This document shows, piece after piece, positions 21,762-34,470 of a stretch of DNA of 64,000 bases. This DNA is from Euleptes europaea (taxonomy: Eukaryota > Chordata > Lepidosauria > Squamata > Sphaerodactylidae). Position numbers and translations under genes: made by a program. Each line of letters opens with the position of its first letter. The stretch's first letter is position 1. The notes beneath the pieces are model-generated. The model had not been told where the DNA came from. It saw nothing but the letters and a program-made list of their open reading frames with translations, and did no database searches. The DNA lies in contig NC_079318.1 in the NCBI RefSeq assembly GCF_029931775.1, forward strand, positions 24,318,159-24,382,158. Reading direction: 5' to 3'.

Positions 21762-22586
21762 TCATCCTATTTCTCCCAAAATTAACCTGGAAGAAGAAAA
21801 AAAGGTTTCCCCCTCATCTCATCCTAGGCAGGCTTCCCTCTCTTGCCACCAATGTGTACCTTATGGCTCTGTCAGGAGTGGCATCCTTCACTCCAGGTGA
21901 GACACAATCCCCATTGGGCCTCTTGCTGCTTCAGGGACCTGTCAGGGCTTGGAGGAATGAGGCCACTTAACCCAGATGCTGGGATCTTTGAAGGCAATGC
22001 TGAAAAATTACACTGACGGTACGTGTGGCTTCTGCTGTGTAATTTTCTGTGTCAGGCGACAGAGTTATGTCCCCGATCATTGCCATTATGAGATACTATC
22101 TTCAAGAAAAGCAAGCAAGCCAAAACAGAGAGAGAGAGAGAAAATCATGGTTTTAGAGAAGGAGATACAATACACATCCCGAGGGCAAAGAGATGACAAC
22201 AATCATTCTTTTGTATGAAGTGGAAAAAAAAATAATTACGGAGGTAAAATATCAGGATGAAAATACTGCAAGCTCTAGACAAAATGCCTTATGTGCACTT
22301 TTTCAAAAGGACATGCGAGGCTCTGTTTAGCTTCAAGTTTAAGAGATGTACCGTAAACGCTTGTCTTGTCCAGAGGCGGGCCCCTGCCGATTCATCACTC
22401 GGGGTCTGTGTTACATTGTAATGTATCCTCCCATACACTAGCCTTTTGTTGAACAGGATGATCAAGCTGGTTGTTGTGCAGCAGAAGCGTCCAGTTAAAA
22501 CAATTTGTACTGTGAGGGCAAATCAAAGACAGTTTGTTGGTGACAACAAGACTTTCCAGTACTGCCAAAGGCCTGTTTGTCTAGAG
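21762..22586. other. No gene seen
   Basis: Unique-looking sequence with a short (GA)n at about 22127-22141. Nothing else recognised. Confidence 0.4.
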
Positions 22587-22870
22587 CACTGGTTCCCAGC
22601 CAGGGGTCCGTGGACCCCCAGGGGTCCGCGAGAACTAAATTAAGGTCCGCGAAACAAAGTTATAAACCCATAATAAATTAATCTTTTCAATTAAAAGTTC
22701 TCTATTATAAAATATATATTCAAATATTATTCTAAGTTTAATGTTTAACTAACAGTTATGATTAAAGTTTATTTTCAAATTCTTGGAATTTTTATTTTGA
22801 ACCTTGGGGTCCCTGCACCGAACAAAAAAATCCTAGTGGTCCCTGGTCAAAAAAAGGTTGGGAACCACTG
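22587..22870 (-). mobile_element. hAT miniature family B (CAGTGGTTCCCAACC)
   Basis: CACTGGTTCCCAGCC and GGTTGGGAACCACTG are inverted ends, with an AT-rich core identical in layout to 32502-32784 and 62139-62423. Confidence 0.88.
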
Positions 22871-23284
22871 GACTCTAGAGGGTCCGTAGCATTGACTCGC
22901 AAAGATTTCTGACCATTGGAGCTTCTGGTCAAACTGGGTGACTGAAAGAGAGATCTTAGTAAAAGGTAATATCAGTTCGAAAAGAAAGGCTGGGACCCAA
23001 AGACTCACCCAATTACTTTGGCATGCTCAGGAGAACTAACTCTTGATAGGGGTTGCTTGAACAGCAACCCCAACAGTGCATGCAAAAATTCTCCTGAAAT
23101 CAAGCAGACTTTCATTTCTGATGCGGCCCGGAGTTCTGCAGAAAAAAAGGCAAATGTTTCACAGGACATGTCAAAGTCCTTGGGTGCTCCTAAGGAGATT
23201 GTTTAGGTTTTGGCTTTATATTTGGATTGACACAATGCTGCTTATTAGGTATTCTTCAGTCGTCATCCAAAGATACTTTGAATT

Positions 23285-23405
23285 ATATTGTTGAAGGCTT
23301 TCACGGTCAAAAGCCTCTGAAGATGCCTGCCACAGCTGCTGGCGAAACGTCAGGAAAGAAAATTCCAAGACCACGGTTACACAGCCCGGATAATCTACAA
23401 GAACC
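23285..23405 (+). repeat. Sauropsid interspersed repeat fragment
   Basis: GAAGGCTTTCACGGTC, CAGCTGCTGGCGAAACGTCA and CACAGCCCGGATAA form a repeat common in reptiles. I cannot name its family securely. Confidence 0.6.
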
Positions 23406-24540
23406 AATACTTTGAATTGTTAAAAAATCTTTATGGTTAGACCTGATCTTTCATTTTCAGCATTTTGTCCTATTTTTCTGTGGAGATTTCTGGCCCAACA
23501 GATATAAGCATGTTAAGAGGTTTAAACTTGCACTCAGATTCCAAATGCCATAGCTTTAATTCCTCCGCATTCCTTCACATCAACCAACTTTTGTTCCTGG
23601 CATTGTTAAATACTGTATTCCTTACTAAAAAAACAAAAACCATAGACAAATGATTCCTTTACTGTATTTACATTCAAAACGAGAACACTCTTTATGTTGT
23701 GTATGAATTAGACTGAGTAACACCAAAATCTGGCCTGTTACCAGATGTTATGTGGAAAGGAATTTACCTTATCTGATTCCTGTACATTAACCAAGATTAT
23801 TTGTAGGATAAATGCCAGGGAACGGAAATTGTTTCATCTAGACATGAAATGGGCCATTGTTACTTCCAAGTTTATCACATTCATTCATACAATAAAGTAT
23901 GAGCCTGGTACCAAGTCTACAGAATTAAAGAGTGCTCCTAACCCCCACACACACGCCAACAGCAGCCACTAGAAATATGAGGCTTCAGCAGAAGCAAGGA
24001 AGTCCTCACTGATTGCAGTTCTCTTTCCAGTGAGCACCCAGCCATACTTTTCGACATCTCGTCATTCTAGGATCGCCTGCTTTGTGCTGTAATAAGGCTG
24101 TTAAAATGGACTTTGAGACTTGCAAGGCATTTGAATTAGGGAGATCGTGAGTTCATTCAAGACTGCAGGAGGGACCCTTTCATGTCCTGAATGTACCTCC
24201 GACTGTTCTGGCGCTGAAGTCAGCTAAGCATCCTCCGGCAGGCAAAGGGGCTTTAACACCATGGCCTGAACGATACTTCCTCCCCTTTGTTTTAAACATC
24301 CAGAATGATTAAGAGTTCTGGAGAACTTGAAAGCTTGTGTAACTTCTGCCTGGGTGAGTTCTATGGGGCTAAATTGGGAACAGAACGTGCAAAACAGTTG
24401 TAAGATAAAATTTCCTTAAGTCAGAACCCTCCAACATACAGAACAATACAAGATTTATATAACTAAAACATACAGGTGTAAAAGAGAAGAGAAACATGGA
24501 ACAGATGATGACTGAATTTTAGTAAAGCAGCTGGTTGTTT
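23406..24540. other. No gene seen
   Basis: AT-rich unique-looking sequence. A family A scrap (AGGGTTGCCAGGTCCCTCTT) follows at 24541-24577. Confidence 0.4.
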
Positions 24541-24960
24541 AGGGTTGCCAGGTCCCTCTTTGCCATCGGCAACCCCGTGGTTGTTGTTGGCAATGACATC
24601 GTGGTGAACCAAGTCCAACTTCTCCAGTACATTCAATGACAGATTCTACCAATGCACTCCTCTTGTAAAAGGCAGCAAACTGGTCATCACAGAAACCAGG
24701 CTACAGTCTTCAGCTTGAGAATTATAGCCCTGCAACAACAATAAGATCCCAACAATAATACCAGTCATACTAAATTTACCTCCACCCCCGTTAGCAATTA
24801 ACTTTTCACGTACAACATTTTCAGTTACCTTATGCAAGGTGATAAGAGCCCAGGAAATCTTAGCCAACTCCCCAGCAAACAGGCTTCCTCAGCTGCTGAC
24901 CTCCATTCACTGACTCAGCCCCTCCTGGGCTAAGCCAGCTCCTGGGCTAAACCAACTAAA

Positions 24961-25247
24961 CCAGCGTGGTGTAGTGGTTAAGAGCGGTGGACTCTGATCT
25001 GGAGAACCAGGTTTGATTCCCCGCTCCTCCACATGAGCAGCGGAGGCTAATCTGGTGAACTGGATTTGTTCCCCCACTCCTCCACATGAAGGCAGCTGGG
25101 TGACCTTGGGCAAGTCAAACTCTCTCAGCCCCACCTACCTCATAGGGTGTCTGTTGTGGGGAGAGGAAGGGAAGGTGATTGTAAGCTGGTTTGAGTCTCC
25201 CTTAAGTGGTAGAGAAAGTCGGCATATAAAAACCAACTCTTCTTCCT
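24961..25247 (+). repeat. tRNA-derived SINE (type 1)
   Basis: TGGTGTAGTGGTTAAGAG (A box) and AGGTTTGATTCCCC (B box), ending AAAACCAACTCTTCTTCC. Confidence 0.9.
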
Positions 25248-25324
25248 CCTTGGGGTTTCACTTGCACGATGTTGCATGTCATTTGGTTGGTCCCAGGAAA
25301 AAGGATTGTGTGCATTGTGTTCTT

Positions 25325-25512
25325 AGAACTACAGAGACCTGGATAAAAATCCTCACTCAGCTATAAAACTCACTGATAACCTAGGCCCAGTCCCTTTCTG
25401 TCAATCTAACCGACCTCACAAGGTTGTTGTAATGGCAAAACTGAGGAAGGGGAACCATGCATGCTGCCCTGAGCTCCTTGGAAGAAAAATGGGATAAAAA
25501 TGGGACATCTTT
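25325..25512 (+). repeat. Old tRNA-type SINE body
   Basis: CCTCACAAGGTTGTTGTAAT and GCCCTGAGCTCCTTGGAAG match the SINE body at 4250-4350. Confidence 0.55.
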
Positions 25513-26447
25513 GTAGAAGAAGAAATGGTCCTGTGCAGAGTTTTGAACGATGCTTTCAATAGTTAACCTGCCTTGCTTGCATCAGGTACACTTGTGATTT
25601 TATTTTTCTAACTCCTAATAAACCTCTGGGGCTCACTTTGTGCCAGGGTTTCTGCTGAACAGGATTCTCCATTTTAGTCTTATTTGTCTTATGCATTTAT
25701 TTGATGGATTTCTGCACATCACACAGACAAATATGTTCAATAACTGTGCAGTGAAACTGTACAGAGGAGGGCGAACTTGGAGATAAAGCAAGCAAAGAAG
25801 GGAGAAAAATAATCTTTATTGGAGGCAATCTGCTTTGGTTCTATACAGTGTATTACTGACGAAAATGAGACGCTTGTTGCAGATTGGCAGTCGTGGCTCT
25901 CTAGGGAACAAAGGTCAGAGCAACGGACGAGAAAAACAGATACGCCACATCTGTTCCCTGTGACGCAACTCGTACCAGCAATCTCATATATGGATTCCAG
26001 CTCAAGTTCTTATTAAAGTGTTATAATCCTGCTGTTCTTGTAAGAAACTTATTCCCAGTTGTTTTGAACTTCCTGATGTGAAAGCCTGCTTCCTTTCAGA
26101 TGGCATAAGTGGGGAAAGAAGAATAAAGATTCTAAAATGCTAACCTTGCAAGCCAGATGTATAGGCACTTGACACATGACATGTCTTCCATATAGAAGAT
26201 GGCATGGAATGCTTATGCAGATAACCGTATGTGATGGTCATGTATATGTGCGACTTGTTTATTCACTGCAGATATAAACAAATGCTAAGTCCCCTGTTAT
26301 ATTTCCATACACATAGCTCTGTGGTCATGGAAGAGGGATGTGTAGATTTTGCAGTATGGAAATAGCTGCACAAAGTAGATTTTTCACTGCAATTCACACA
26401 TTAGCCAGTACATTTCCACATTACTTTCCAATGTGTACCAGGGCCAC
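25513..26447. other. No gene seen
   Basis: AT-rich. Nothing recognised on either strand. Confidence 0.4.
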
Positions 26448-26656
26448 TAGGGTTGCCAGGTCCCTCTTGACAACCGGTGGGAGGCTTTGGGGGTGGAGAC
26501 TGAGGAGGGTGGGGTTTGGGGAGGGGAGGGATTTCAATGCCATAGAGCCCAATTGCCAAAGCAGCCATTTTCTCCAGGTGAACTGATCTCTATTAGCTGG
26601 AGATCAGTTGTAATAGCAGGAGATCTCCAAATAGTACCTGGAGGTTGGCAACCCTA
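26448..26656 (+). mobile_element. hAT miniature family A
   Basis: 209 bp with flanks AGGGCCAC and AGGGCAAC (7 of 8). Confidence 0.93.
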
Positions 26657-26664
26657 AGGGCAAC

Positions 26665-27580
26665 AATGAAAATCACTTGAACTGATTGACCCATTACCGA
26701 GTACCCAGGTTGGGTCAAGATGTAACACAATCAGACATGCGTTGCAGTTTTTCCTCAATTGCGGTGCTTGCAGTGCCTGATTTAGATCAGGGCTTCATCC
26801 TTCCCCACTGTACCACTTTCCCCACCTGAAACAGTCCCGAGGAAATCCACATGTCCCTTGTGACATGCCCAAGTTGCCCCAATAGGCTCCATCTAAATAA
26901 ACTGAAGACATTAGTTGAAAACTGAGTCTCATAAAAGCAATATTTGTTGGGCATGATCACTGTCTGATCAAGTGGGAATTCTAAATAATCTGCAAATCAG
27001 AAGAGACCATATAATAAATGTTGACTAACTGCCCTCCTTAAGGACATGAGTTCTAAATTTGTCACACTTCTAGAGTTGCCAACCTAGAGTTGCTACACTA
27101 TAATCCTTACCCCTAGTGGGAAGTGATGTCTTTTACCCTTCGTGGGAAATAATAATGATTTGGCAATTTTTGAAATCTTACCCATTATGGGATAATATTT
27201 GAATGAATGAATGTACAAGAGGACTTTGAAGGACTGATGAAGATCTGTTCATTGTGAACTCGAAACTATCGTCTCCTCATTGGGAACCTCTCTTCATTGG
27301 GAACCTCGTTGAAAATCCTCTGGATACCACTTCTCCTACAACTGAGAGAGACTCTACGAACATTAGCTATGTCATTTAGACACTTTTTTCCACCTTGTAC
27401 AGTCACGTTGTTTGTCTTAGCTTGTATGTTTTAGCTTAGTAATGTATATAGTGTGTAATACTGTTGTTACGTCATTTGGTAGCTTATAAAGTTTTTTGCA
27501 CTTTGTATACACATCGCTCCTGTACTGAGTTCCTTATCCTCCCGATATTAGTACAGGGGTGTCTATTTCTCCCCCCCCCC
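26665..27580. other. No gene seen; possible old repeat 27080-27560
   Basis: Includes a short direct duplication of TCATTGGGAACCTC at about 27277 and 27294 and the phrase GTTCATTGTGAACTCGAAAC, which looks repeat-like. Family not assigned. Confidence 0.35.
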
Positions 27581-27711
27581 AACCTCCAGGTAATAGCTGG
27601 AGATCTCTATGGCATTGAAGTCCCTTCCCTCCCCAAACCCCGCCCTCCTCAGGCTCCACCCTAAAAACCTCCCGCTGGTGGCAAAGTGGGACCTGGCAAC
27701 CCTATTCTGCC
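27581..27711 (-). mobile_element. hAT miniature family A, internally deleted
   Basis: AACCTCCAGGTAATAGCTGG through CCTGGCAACCCTA, lacking the central ~75 bp of family A. Preceded by a C run. Confidence 0.8.
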
Positions 27712-28513
27712 AGGACCTGTGCGTTTTCTCCCTTTTGTTGTGCAAATCCTGCCATATGCTGCTGCTTCTGGCGGATGGGACAGGATCAGCTCCCAAGAGC
27801 GTGGCACCAGGCTGGCAGGAAAAAACTGTGCACCTGACCCCAGGCAGGCCATTGCCACTTATCACTGCACCAGCCCAAGTAATAGGAGACCTGCTAAGAT
27901 CAAAGCCAAATTCAATAAAGCATATTCATTGTGCCAAAGTCCACCCACTGATAAGGTTGCATCATGACTTTCGTCACAACCCCCCCCCCCATCAGTTTGA
28001 CTAGCTTAAAATATCAGCAGTGATACAGTAAAGCAACACCTGCCACGGTATAACAAAATTCCCCAGGCTTAGGAGTCTTCCTCAGTTAATGACTATGTTT
28101 AAGCTTTAATTAACCTTCTTGCCTATCATTGTGCACATACTCACCAGGAACAGAGTATAATGAATTACTGGTTGTTAATTGATTGATTTTTAATGTCGCC
28201 TCTTTCCCTGAAGAGCATCAATTTATACCACTACACAGATACCAGATTGAAACCCATTTAAGAGTCAGAGATCAAACTGGGATAACTCTGTTATCTCTTA
28301 TTAATATGCTGCTCAGAAGAGAGGAGCTGGCAGTAGCTGTAGCTGAATGTTCAGAAATAAATTACCACACACCTTGCTAAAAGAGCAGCTATCTGAGAAT
28401 GTCCAAGACTCACATCCGCGGTCCTCTTAAGCTATTCTGGTGTCTTTGGTGTCAAGGCAGCAATGCTGGGCTGATGGAAATATGCTTAAATTATAATCCT
28501 GAACATACTTGTC
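27712..28513. other. No gene seen
   Basis: Unique-looking sequence with a C run at about 27980. No feature supported. Confidence 0.4.
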
Positions 28514-28532
28514 AGTGTGTGTGTGTGTGTGT
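28514..28532 (+). repeat. (GT)n at the 3' end of a BovB element
   Basis: A short GT microsatellite directly adjoining the BovB tail. Confidence 0.85.
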
Positions 28533-29040
28533 TAAGTGCCATCAAGTCGCTTCCAACTCATGGCGACCCTATGAATGAAAGTCCTTTCAGTTTCTTCCTC
28601 ATCAGCATCTGTAGTTGGGGCATAAACTTGAATGATGCTTATGTTGATAGGCTTTCCCTGATGTCTGATTGATATTATTTGGTCAGACTTTGCATTATAG
28701 CTCCTGACTGCCTTTGCTACGTCTTGCCTCACTATTAAAGCAACTCCGTTTCTTCTCTTTTTGTCATTCCCTGAATAAAACACTTTGTAATTTTCTGATT
28801 GAAAATGTCCTAATCTAGTCCACTTTAATTCTCTTACTCCCAGGACTGAAATGTCCATACGTTCCATTTCTTGTTTAACAATTTCAAGCTTACCCTGATT
28901 CATGCTCCTCACATTCCATGTTCCTATTATATGCGTCGAACAGCTTCGGACTTTCCTTTTGCATCTATTCATGTCAACCACTGAACGTCCTTTCGGCTTT
29001 AGTCCAATCGCATCATTAAGAACAGCGCTACTTGTACTTT
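28533..29040 (-). mobile_element. RTE-BovB LINE remnant: endonuclease part fused to C-terminal tail
   Basis: The minus-strand frame 28981-28532 reads IIGTWNVRSMNQGKLEIVKQ, LGVRELKWTRLG, RRNGVALIVRQDV and IQVYAPTTDADEEE, the APE-type endonuclease of BovB ORF2. It then passes directly into RTFIHRVAMSWKRLDGT, the extreme BovB C terminus seen at 51043-51225. The reverse transcriptase region between them is missing. Confidence 0.92.
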
Positions 29041-29620
29041 TCAGTAAATCTACTTAATATTCAGGCACAAGTGCAGAATAAATTCTTAGCAATCCAAAAC
29101 AATAAGGTCCCTTATTCTTTATTAAATGAATGAACTCTGGACTGTTTGTCAACATTTTCCTCAGATTCCTCTAAAAGGTATTTGCCATGCAGAAACTTCC
29201 TCACGTACCTGAAAAAAAATCTCGACACAAAGAGAATGCTGACATGCATGCCTATGGCTTCTGTTCTCCACCATCAAAGATTTGTACACATACCAGATCA
29301 AGGATTATGGGGCAAATCTCCCGGGTCGGTGAGGTAAGAAAATCAGTATAAAGTCACATCTTCAGGTCTAGATAGGCCCATTAAATGCAGCCACATGCCA
29401 AGGAGGATTCAGGATTGCATTATACTCAAGGGGAACTCACAGGGAGTTGATTCTGTTTTTGTTGAATTCATTAACAACTCTTCAATTTGTTTTTGCTTGT
29501 TGCTATGTGCTTCAATGGGGAAGGCAGCTGTCAGGTAATAAGACATTTACTAGGGTCAGCTTACAAATAAGAGTTGTATTTATTTATTTTTACCCCACTG
29601 TTCTCCCTAGTAGGGAGCTT

Positions 29621-30016
29621 TTTTTTGCCATCTAGTCACAGCTGACTTACGGCGACCTTGTATGGTTTTCAAGGCCAGAGACGTTGGAGGTGGTTTGCCA
29701 TTGCCTGCCTCCGAGTATTCCTTGGAGGTCTCCCATCCAAATACTAGCCAGGGTTGGGGCTGACAGTGTGTGACTGGACCAAGGTCACCCAGCAAGCTTC
29801 CATGGCATGATTGGGGATTTGAACCTGGGTCGACCAACAAGGAATACCAAGGTTGCTGTGCAGAGGAAGGCACTGGCAAATCACCTCTGTTAGTCTCTTG
29901 CCTTGAAAACCCCAAAAGGGGTCGCCATAAGTCGGCTGCGACTTGACGGCACTTTACACACACACACTCCCAGGTCCTAGTCTAACACCTTAACCACTGT
30001 ACCACGCTGGCTCTGA
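29621..30016 (-). repeat. Composite SINE with a second SINE inserted
   Basis: The outer element in reverse starts AGCCAGCGTGGTACAGTGG (tRNA A box) and ends in a BovB-like tail near 29630. An inner plus-strand piece, about 29842-29968, carries a 5S/BovB-type tail (GGCTGCGACTTGACGGCACT) and a (CA)n end. Confidence 0.7.
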
Positions 30017-30381
30017 GTAGGGAGCTTACAAAATACAAAAAGTACAATTTAAATGCATAGAAATAACAAAGAGTACAATACTGATTCTGGGCTGGTTCTG
30101 GATCCAGGAGACTGGCTCACTCAGGGACCCAAGCTGCAAGCCAGGGGCGGAGAGACCTTTGGGTATTGCTCTTTCACTCTCACCAAAAGGTTTGTGCCTC
30201 TGGCCACAGTCACACTTAAATGCCTGAAACAGGAAAGGAAACAGAAGCTCAGCCCAGATCTTATTCAGCTGGCAGACATGTTCTCCAGAGCATACTGGCT
30301 GAGGGTAAAACCAATTTCAATAGCCCACTAACACTCTTCACCGTGGCAAACATGAACTACTATGGCTCTGTTTTTACTTTG

Positions 30382-30657
30382 GCTGTTACCGCACTAGGTA
30401 TTCCCAGCGATGTATCAAGAGTTTGGAAATGTTATAAAAAACATCGCTTTAAAAGGGTTTTTAGATGCCACGGCTAAAAAATGGTTGGAAGACGTCTTCA
30501 CAGCTAAAGGGGCCAAACAAAGTGCGAACAGCATTTTTTATAACAGTTTCAAACTCTTAATACATCGGTGGGAATACATAGATAGTGCAAGCAGTATTTT
30601 TTTATAACATTTTCAAACTCTTAATACATCACTGGGAATACCTAGTGCGGTAACAGC
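30382..30657. mobile_element. Miniature element with TIR GCTGTTACCGCACTAGG
   Basis: Near-perfect inverted ends (GCTGTTACCGCACTAGGTAT / CCTAGTGCGGTAACAGC) extend inward into GATGTAT.AAGAGTTT. Flanked by CTTTG on both sides, a possible 5-bp target duplication. Superfamily uncertain. Confidence 0.85.
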
Positions 30658-30793
30658 CTTTGTTTCAGACCTGCATAACTTATGGCCCACCACAGCTGCT
30701 TTGCAATATATTGTGGCCACCAGAGTCTCAATAAACTTTGTTCTGCTGCGTGCCTGGCACTGAAAATTGGGGAAGGGGTGCCAAGCCATAAGG

Positions 30794-31001
30794 TAGGGTT
30801 GCCAGGTCCCTCTTCGCTGTTGGCTGGAGGTTTTTGGGGCAGAGCCTGAGGAGGGCAGGGTTTGGAGACGGAGGGACTTCAATGCCATACAGTCCAATTG
30901 CCAAAACAGCCATTTTCTCCAGTTGATCTGATCTCCATCGGCTGGAGATCAGTTGCAATAGCAGGAGATCTCCAGCTAGTACCTGGAGGTTAGAAACCCT
31001 A
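30794..31001 (+). mobile_element. hAT miniature family A
   Basis: Perfect 8-bp target duplication CCATAAGG (30786-30793 and 31002-31009). Confidence 0.93.
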
Positions 31002-31539
31002 CCATAAGGTCACTTGGCAGTTTGATAGGCTGTCTTCGGCATGCTGACGGTGCACTCCTAAGCAGAATCACAGCCTTCTAAGCTCATTAACTTCAGTGGA
31101 TTTAGAAGGGTGTCATTCTGCTGGGATTGTACTGTGAGTCCCAGATTGTTCAGGCTTGCTTTATTAAATGACTGAGTGGTAATCATGGCCACACTGAAGA
31201 AAACTGGAGAATTACAGAATAGGAGGGAGCATATGCCGACAGATGAAAGTGTCAGATGGGGTGGGGGTAGGGGGAGCTGAGAGGACTGAAGGCAGATTAC
31301 ACAGAGTAAGCCAGTACAATTTACAGGATGGGGTACTCAATAAACAATGCAATAGGATTAAAGTTTTATAGAATCAATCAGAAATCTAAAAACAGAACTG
31401 AAGTCAATTGTAAGTCTTAACATGGCACGTTAATTGATACAAAATCACATAGTAGGATCCTAGTCTTAGTAAGTTTAACACAGTAGTATAAACCACAGAC
31501 CCTAATAATTTATCTAAGTAACTTTGTGAATCATTTAGT

Positions 31540-31870
31540 GCAGTGCGACTCTGTTGTCTGCATAGAAAAGCTCTCGAATAATCCAGTTTTAGATAGTTTG
31601 CCGACATCCAGGAGAGTGGGAGCCTTCCAGACCTCCTCAGGCAGGCTGTTCCACAAGGGAGGAGGACACAACAGAGAAGGCACGTGTACGGGCAGTTGCT
31701 GATTTGCCCCTTTGCAGGTTGGCACCTGCAGAAGACCTTGCTCAGATCAGCCAAGCTGTCATGGCAGAGCATAGGGGGAGAGGTGGGCTCACAAATATAA
31801 GGGTCCAAGGCCATGAAGAGCATTGTTCTCTTCCAGCCGTGTTTCTGTTAAGCAAGCCAGGTCAATTTCT
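31540..31870 (-). repeat. Probable L2/CR1-group LINE 3' fragment
   Basis: GACCTCCTCAGGCAGGCTGT followed by TCCACAAGGGAGGAGG is a phrase typical of reptilian L2-like LINE tails. No intact frame; assignment by resemblance only. Confidence 0.45.
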
Positions 31871-31964
31871 TCTTCCAGCAACATCTCTTAGAGGTGTGCA
31901 ATTTACTGGGAAGCTCCATGGATTCCGATGAAAGCCCTCTTTCTAGTCCACCTAATGCTTTTGG

Positions 31965-32150
31965 AAGGGGTGGCAGCTCAGTGGTAAAGTGCTTGGCTCT
32001 GCAATCAATCCCTGGCATCTCCAGCTGAAGGATACCAGATAAAAGGTGCTGGATGCAACCTCTCTGTGCCTGAGACCCCAGAGGACTGCTGCCAATCAGA
32101 GTAGACAACGGGCAAGTTGGATCAGTGGTCTTAGTATAAAGCTGCTTTAT
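31965..32150 (+). repeat. tRNA-derived SINE (type 2)
   Basis: GGCAGCTCAGTGGTAAAGTG (A box), CAATCAATCCCTGGCATCTC, CAGAGGACTGCTGCCA and TATAAAGCTGCTTTATG. Confidence 0.8.
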
Positions 32151-32501
32151 GACTAGGAGCCACTGGCCGATTTAACTAAGGTTAGGCAGCCCCTTCCCCA
32201 ATCTTTCTCTTTGTGACTTTTCAGAAGTCTTTGCCTGTTTAAAAGTTATTACCAAGGAAATAGTGGGAAAGAACACATTACAACATTGTTACCGCTGACA
32301 TAATACCAATAGTTCTCTTCCCTACATATGAGATCAATCAGCTGATGGTGCCATCTTGGCTTCAGGGTAGTACTAACACCAGAGACCTATTTCAGGGGGG
32401 TGGGGAGGCTTTGGGACTAGAGAGTGAAAGATGATGTTTCTCTTCAGATAGGCAATGCTGCCACCTGCTGCACAGATCGAACCACCACTTCATTTGTCAG
32501 G

Positions 32502-32784
32502 CAGTGGTTCCCAACCTTTTTTTGACCAGGGACCACTAGGACTTTTTTTGTTCGGTGCAGGGACCCCAAGGTTCAAAATAAAAATTCCGACAATTTGAAA
32601 ATAAACTTTAATCATAACTGTTAGTTAAACATTAAACTTAGAATAATATTTGAATATATTTTATAATAGAGAACTTTTAATTGAAAATATTAATTTATTA
32701 TGGGTTTATAACTTTGTTTCGCAGACCTTAATTTAGTTCTCACGGACCCCTGGGGGTCCACGGACCCCTGGTTGGGAACCAGTG
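32502..32784 (+). mobile_element. hAT miniature family B
   Basis: CAGTGGTTCCCAACC and GGTTGGGAACCAGTG ends with an AT-rich core. Flanks do not give a clear duplication. Confidence 0.88.
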
Positions 32785-32789
32785 GTCTA

Positions 32790-33899
32790 GATTCAATATT
32801 TGGAACATGGGCAACACATTGCAACTATGCTCTCTAAAATAAGGGACACCTGTGGTATTCTGTAGAGGTGCTGTGTTTTAGACTACGGGGCCAAAATAAG
32901 CCTCCCATAAATCAGGCATCCAGTGAAACTGCCTAACCCCCATATTTTGGGATTGTACATGTTATCCTCACAAAAATACATAAAAAATGATGATCCCCTC
33001 CATTATGTACCCACAGTGGTTTGTGCAGTGTACATCTATACTGTATGCTTTCCTGTTTGAGCTCCACATCTGCATTTACTAGCCGTACAGTAAAGAAGGC
33101 ACAAACCTTGACCTTACTTTCCTAAGTACTAGCAAAGATAATTATCATCCCGTTAGCAAACTGCAATTAGGGAGGGGAATATCAGATTGGAAACTCTTCC
33201 ACCCTGGCTTATGTCTGCCTTTGCCCTTAATATTTCTTAGCCTTTAAAAAAATTGAATTTTGCAAATTGATGCTAGACACCTTGGCACTATTTCAGCTTG
33301 GAAATATTTTCAGTAATAATAAATAATCTCATTTCCACACATTGTATCCAGTTCCATAGGTTCAGCATTCCTCACTGAGACCTTGCCCCATATTCTCCAT
33401 TTTCAGATTTACATTTTCTAGCCAATAGACATGTCCACGTGGTTAGCATGCTTCACTGGCATTTTTCTGTCTAGTTTTACTTTGTAAAAATACACCCTTG
33501 TTCAAATAGAAAATGCCACCCACTGACCTTAGCTGGAAGAGGACACCGCAGAGCCAATGGGCAGTAGAAGCTCAGGGTAGGCAGCCTCCCATAATTGCTC
33601 CTGCCAGTGAGCAAACCTGGCCTGAAAACCTTTTTGAAGGGTCATGCAGGTGCATTCTGAATGGTACTTTTATTTATCTATACTGTTTGATACAGCATGA
33701 TCTCAGTGCTGTCTTGTTGGAAAGTGCTAATAAACAAAACAAAATGGAGACGCGCCTCTTTGATGTTGGGTGTTCTGCTTTGTAACATTTCTAACATGGT
33801 TGTTTAGCCTTTCCTATTAAAAAAATACAGCCTTTATAGGTAGCAGTAAAGATTACGCTAACCTGTATCTGTTCACACATTAAAGGAGGCAGAATTCTG
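32790..33899. other. No gene seen
   Basis: AT-rich, unique-looking. The open frame at 33513-33785 has no family resemblance. Confidence 0.4.
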
Positions 33900-34470
33900 A
33901 ATATGGACCAGGTCTGGGTCTAATGCGGTGGTTAAACAGTTCACAGGTCTCATGCCAGTATTCTGCACCTGAGAAAGTAATAAGCCATATGCCTTGCCTT
34001 TCAAAAGGAATGCAGACCTACTGTGGGGAACAAGCAGTATCAGGGTTGCTCCATCGTCTACCAATCTGCTTCCAGACCCAATTCAAAGTTGTTTTTTGAT
34101 CATCTTTCTACAAGGACCTGGTGGCCTCTACTCATATGAACCCACCACAGCTAAGATCTACAGCTGGTGGTTTGATCTGTGTGCCCTATTCAGCAGAGGT
34201 GATTTTAGAGGGCATATGACATAGACTTGGGGGGGGTGTTGTTATGGTGCTCAGGCTTTGGAATTCCCTTCCCCAGGAAGTTTATCTAGCCTCTTTACTC
34301 CAGGCAAGATGTAAAAATTGATTTTGGAGCTTTTGGAGTTTTTTGCATTTTTTTTAAAAAAACCACAATTTATTTCCATACTATTTAATCTGCAAATTTG
34401 TCTACCATTTTATTGATGCCCAAACTGTCTTAATTCTGTTCCAATGTAACACTGTTTACCTGCTGCTGTA
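33900..34470 (+). repeat. Probable L2-like LINE 3' relic
   Basis: The passage from GTGGGGAACAAGCAGTATCA to GCTTTGGAATTCCCTTCCCC, CAGGAAGTTTATCTAGCC resembles squamate L2-like LINE ends. It is degraded and the boundaries are approximate. Confidence 0.4.

Noticed and set aside
22587-22870. 8-bp target duplication at this family B copy
   Set aside because: Flanks GTCTAGAG and GACTCTAGAG are similar but offset; I do not claim a duplication here.
31404-31823. 139-aa minus-strand frame as a gene
   Set aside because: The sequence looks like a LINE 3' region and the peptide has no recognisable domain.
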